DNA from: a bacterium UBP1_UBA4771
GTDB taxonomy: Bacteria > Krumholzibacteriota > Krumholzibacteriia > Krumholzibacteriales > Krumholzibacteriaceae
DNA: 7,506 nt
Reading direction: 5' to 3'
NCBI GenBank assembly: GCA_002403295.1
Contig: DHHN01000189.1
Coordinates: forward strand, 11,455-18,960
Below, piece after piece: positions 5,738 through 7,506 of this stretch (position 1 is the first letter of the stretch; every line of letters starts with the position of its first letter). Below the pieces are notes generated by a model. That model saw only the letters and a list, made by a program, of their open reading frames with translations, was not told the origin of the DNA and did not search any database. Position numbers and translations under genes: made by a program.

Positions 5738-6913
5738 TCAGGCCTCCCGCCAGATGCCGGGTATCGTTTCTCCGCAGAAACGGCACGCGCCGTTTCGCAT
5801 CTCGATCGCCTCGATGCGATAGCCGCTCCGGGCGATTATCCGTTTGCCGCATTGCGGGCAGATCGTGTGGTTCGCCTCGTGGCCGGGAACGTTGCCGACG
5901 TACACGAAGCGGATTCCGGCGTCGCGGCACGCATCGTGCGCCCGGTCGAGGGTCGACACCGGGGTCGGCGGCAGGTTCGCGAGCCGGTACTGGGGAAAAA
6001 ACCTCGAGAAATGAAGCGGCACGTCGGGCCCGACGTTCGAGACGATCCACCGCGCCATCTCGCGGATCTTCGCCGGATCGTCGTTGAGCGTCGGCACGAC
6101 GAGGTACACGAGCTCGAGCCACACCCCCGAGGCGCGTATCGTCGCGATCGTTTCGAGCACCGGCGCGAGCGATCCGCCGCACACGTCGCGGTAGTAGGCG
6201 TCGTCGAACGCCTTGAGGTCGATCTTTATCGCGTCGACGGTCCGGCAGAGATCGAGGAGCGGCTCCTTCATGATATAGCCGTTCGAGATGACGACGCTGC
6301 GGATTCCCTTCGAACGCGCGTGCGCCGCGATATCCCGAACGTACTCGATGAAGACGACGGGCTCGCCGTACGTGTAGGCGATCGAGGGAGAGGAGGCCGC
6401 CACGGCTCGATCGACGATCGCGGCGGGCGGGGTGTATCTCGTCTCGGCGTCCTCGGGGCGCGACCGGGCGATCTGCCAGTTCTGGCAGAATTTGCAGTCG
6501 AGGTTGCATCCGACCGTCGCGAGGGAGAGGGCGGACGTTCCGGGGAGAACGTGGAAGAAAGGTTTCTTCTCGATCGGATCGAGGTGAATGGCGCACGGGC
6601 GGCCGTACACGAGCGTGCGGAGAACTCCGCCGCGATTCTCCCGCACGCCGCACAGGCCCCGGCCGCCGTCGGGCACGACGCACCCGCGCGGGCAGAGGAG
6701 ACAGCGCACGCGCGCGCCGGAGAGTTTTTCGTAGTACCGGGCCTCGACGGGGGGGTCCGCCGCGCGAAGCGGGGGGGGAACGAGCCGGCTCGCGGCGGCG
6801 GCGGCGAGAATCGCCGCGGAGCCGCCGAGAAAGGTCCGGCGGGTGAACGAGGCCTCGAAGGGCCGACGATCGCCGGCCGCTCGGGCGCGGGACGTGTCGT
6901 TCGTCAACGGCAT
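5738..6913 (-). CDS. AmmeMemoRadiSam system radical SAM enzyme with Tat leader, 391 aa
   Basis: This is a PflA-like radical SAM protein of the AmmeMemoRadiSam type, which pairs with the MEMO1 and AMMECR1 modules encoded 2 bases downstream; the reaction is not known. The radical SAM cluster motif GCNLDCKFCQNW has Cys136, Cys140 and Cys143. YGEPVVFIEY at 182-191 is the SAM-binding GGE-like strand. IKIDLKAFDDAYYRDVCGG (229-247), VVPTLNDD (272-279) and HFSRFFPQYRL (301-311) are family blocks. An extra Cys group precedes the domain (Cys71, 74, 78, 88). A zinc-ribbon-like tail follows (Cys352/355 and Cys377/380, ending IPGIW). The N-terminus has a twin-arginine leader SFTRRTFLGG at 22-31, an Ala-rich hydrophobic stretch, and a likely cleavage region near 50-52. 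ATG 6913 is chosen over TTG 6967 because it has GGAG 7 bases upstream and the TTG overlaps the predicted -10 box. Confidence 0.93.
   Translation of the reverse strand: MPLTNDTSRARAAGDRRPFEASFTRRTFLGGSAAILAAAAASRLVPPPLRAADPPVEARYYEKLSGARVRCLLCPRGCVVPDGGRGLCGVRENRGGVLRTLVYGRPCAIHLDPIEKKPFFHVLPGTSALSLATVGCNLDCKFCQNWQIARSRPEDAETRYTPPAAIVDRAVAASSPSIAYTYGEPVVFIEYVRDIAAHARSKGIRSVVISNGYIMKEPLLDLCRTVDAIKIDLKAFDDAYYRDVCGGSLAPVLETIATIRASGVWLELVYLVVPTLNDDPAKIREMARWIVSNVGPDVPLHFSRFFPQYRLANLPPTPVSTLDRAHDACRDAGIRFVYVGNVPGHEANHTICPQCGKRIIARSGYRIEAIEMRNGACRFCGETIPGIWREA
5743..5748 (-). promoter_or_regulatory. Ribosome binding site for the MEMO1-AMMECR1 fusion
   Basis: GGGAGG on the - strand lies within the last codons of the radical SAM gene, 7 bases before the ATG at 5735. 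It supports the start that includes the signal peptide and indicates coupled translation of the two genes. Confidence 0.75.
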
Positions 6914-6920
6914 GGCGTCG

Positions 6921-6924
6921 CTCC
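6921..6924 (-). promoter_or_regulatory. Ribosome binding site for the radical SAM gene, deciding the ATG at 6913
   Basis: GGAG (within ACGGAG) on the - strand lies 7 bases upstream of the ATG at 6913. The competing TTG at 6967 would start inside the predicted promoter. Confidence 0.6.
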
Positions 6925-6966
6925 GTCGCGGGATCGCCGCGATTCGCGAGGCGACGATCCGTCTCA

Positions 6967-6995
6967 AAGATAGCAGAGCCGCCCGCGCATTGCAA
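6967..6995 (-). promoter_or_regulatory. Predicted sigma-70-type extended -10 promoter for the AmmeMemoRadiSam pair
   Basis: Read on the - strand, TTGCAA (6990-6995) is the -35 and TATCTT (6967-6972) is the -10, separated by exactly 17 bases. A TG lies one base before the -10 (TGCTATCTT). Each hexamer matches the consensus at four of six positions. Transcription would start near 6960 and give a leader of about 46 bases before the ATG at 6913. The site lies in the only AT-richer intergenic gap of the window. No operator-like inverted repeat was noticed. The prediction is by eye only. Confidence 0.55.
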
Positions 6996-7012
6996 GAAAG
7001 AGGCGTCTCGCG

Positions 7013-7506
7013 CTACGTTCGCCCGCCGATGCGCATGAAGGCGGCGTGTATCGCGTCGGCCGTTCCGGGAGGCAGGGCGCCGATGCAGGCGGAGGTCGTC
7101 GAGGCGCCTCTCTCGGCGCCGCCGTCGGGGGCGACGATCACGATGCGTTCGAACGCGGCGCCGGCCGCGTTCTCGAGCGTGACGACGATGTGGGCCGGGG
7201 AGAGAGACGGGTCGTCCGCCCGAAGCGGCTCGGAGACGATCCGATCGTAGGTCGTCGACGCGAGCTTGCGGAGCAGCGCGTTCACCTCCCACGAGCGGAT
7301 CCCGGTCGAATCGGCCTCCGCCGTGATCCATTTCGTGCCGGCCCGTTGGAACGCGACGCTCGTGTCGTACGTCGCGTAACGGAAGACGCGCACCGAATCC
7401 TCCTCGAGAAAGGAGAGATTCATCGCGCGCAGGTCGGCGGCGGTCCAGTCGAACGCCCCGAGGAGCTTGCCGTCGAGGAGGACGACCTTGTCGAGCCCGT
7501 CCCGGA
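7013..7506 (-). CDS. DUF4340-like protein, C-terminal 163 residues only (5' end beyond window)
   Basis: The gene enters from the right edge and ends at a TAG at 7013-7015. The visible part begins with a strand VVLLDGKLLGAF, followed by TAADLRAMNLSFLEEDSVRVFRY. This resembles the DUF4340 repeat, in which a residue-spacing motif of the form 'aadlRd..lL.fd...v..i' precedes a beta strand. Then come WITAEADSTGIRSWEVN, LLRKLASTTYDRIV, and a final sheet-like region with VVTLENAAG and ERIVIVAPDG. The predicted fold is mixed beta with one amphipathic helix, and there is no membrane segment in view. DUF4340 proteins commonly accompany Gld-type ABC transporter genes, which would lie to the right. The ATG at 7423 is internal, because the frame stays open to the edge and the upstream residues continue the domain. 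The family assignment is moderate and rests on pattern memory. Confidence 0.6.
   Translation of the reverse strand, partial: RDGLDKVVLLDGKLLGAFDWTAADLRAMNLSFLEEDSVRVFRYATYDTSVAFQRAGTKWITAEADSTGIRSWEVNALLRKLASTTYDRIVSEPLRADDPSLSPAHIVVTLENAAGAAFERIVIVAPDGGAERGASTTSACIGALPPGTADAIHAAFMRIGGRT

Larger units (their letters stand above)
6914..7012. other. Intergenic gap between the DUF4340-like gene and the radical SAM gene
   Basis: This 99-base gap separates two - strand genes and is the longest non-coding stretch in the window. It contains the predicted promoter and ribosome site listed separately. No strong hairpin followed by a T-run was seen after the upstream stop at 7013, so read-through from the DUF4340-like gene is possible. 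Confidence 0.7.

Noticed and set aside
4446..5822. A 458-codon open frame on the + strand
   Set aside because: It lies opposite the MEMO1-AMMECR1 fusion, has charged low-complexity composition and no recognisable motif.
5852..6973. A 373-codon open frame on the + strand
   Set aside because: It is the antisense of the radical SAM gene, rich in Arg, Val, Asp and Gly with no family signature.
6996..7015. Possible terminator after the DUF4340-like gene
   Set aside because: Only a 3-base stem followed by a pyrimidine-rich stretch could be drawn, too weak for an intrinsic terminator.
5736..7331. A long N-terminal extension of the fusion protein frame, reaching to 7331
   Set aside because: The extension runs through the radical SAM gene in another frame and is Arg-rich nonsense. 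The true start is the ATG at 5735, with its ribosome site and signal peptide.

Overview
The window is GC-rich bacterial DNA, roughly two thirds GC or more by eye, and packed with genes. It holds three genes on the + strand (5-4240) and three on the - strand (4245-7506). The two sets converge with only 4 bases between their stop codons. No RNA gene, CRISPR array, mobile element or convincing intrinsic terminator was seen. The lineage cannot be fixed. A Minf_1886-type protein, a DUF4340-like protein and a giant membrane protein with a spermidine-synthase-like core, together with the base composition, suggest an uncultured FCB- or PVC-related bacterium (for example the Krumholzibacteriota/Eisenbacteria kind). 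That is inference only.

Left half: nadB (L-aspartate oxidase, first step of NAD synthesis) overlaps a 130-residue Minf_1886-family protein of unknown function by GTGA. This is followed after 19 bases by a 745-residue membrane protein. In that protein a spermidine-synthase-like Rossmann domain sits between two blocks of membrane helices. The aspartates that polyamine synthases need are replaced by alanine, so spermidine is probably not its product.

Right half: two - strand genes make a complete AmmeMemoRadiSam system. A radical SAM enzyme comes first. Two bases after its stop comes one polypeptide that fuses the MEMO1 and AMMECR1 modules. The radical SAM enzyme carries a twin-arginine (Tat) leader, and the fusion carries a signal peptide with a possible lipobox, so the whole system appears to be built for the cell envelope rather than the cytoplasm. 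An extended -10 promoter lies just upstream of the radical SAM gene, in the one AT-richer gap of the window. This two-gene, apparently exported AmmeMemoRadiSam unit is the most interesting content here.

Right edge: the C-terminal 163 residues of a DUF4340-like protein run off the window. Relatives of that family often sit beside Gld-type ABC transporter genes, which may lie just beyond the edge.
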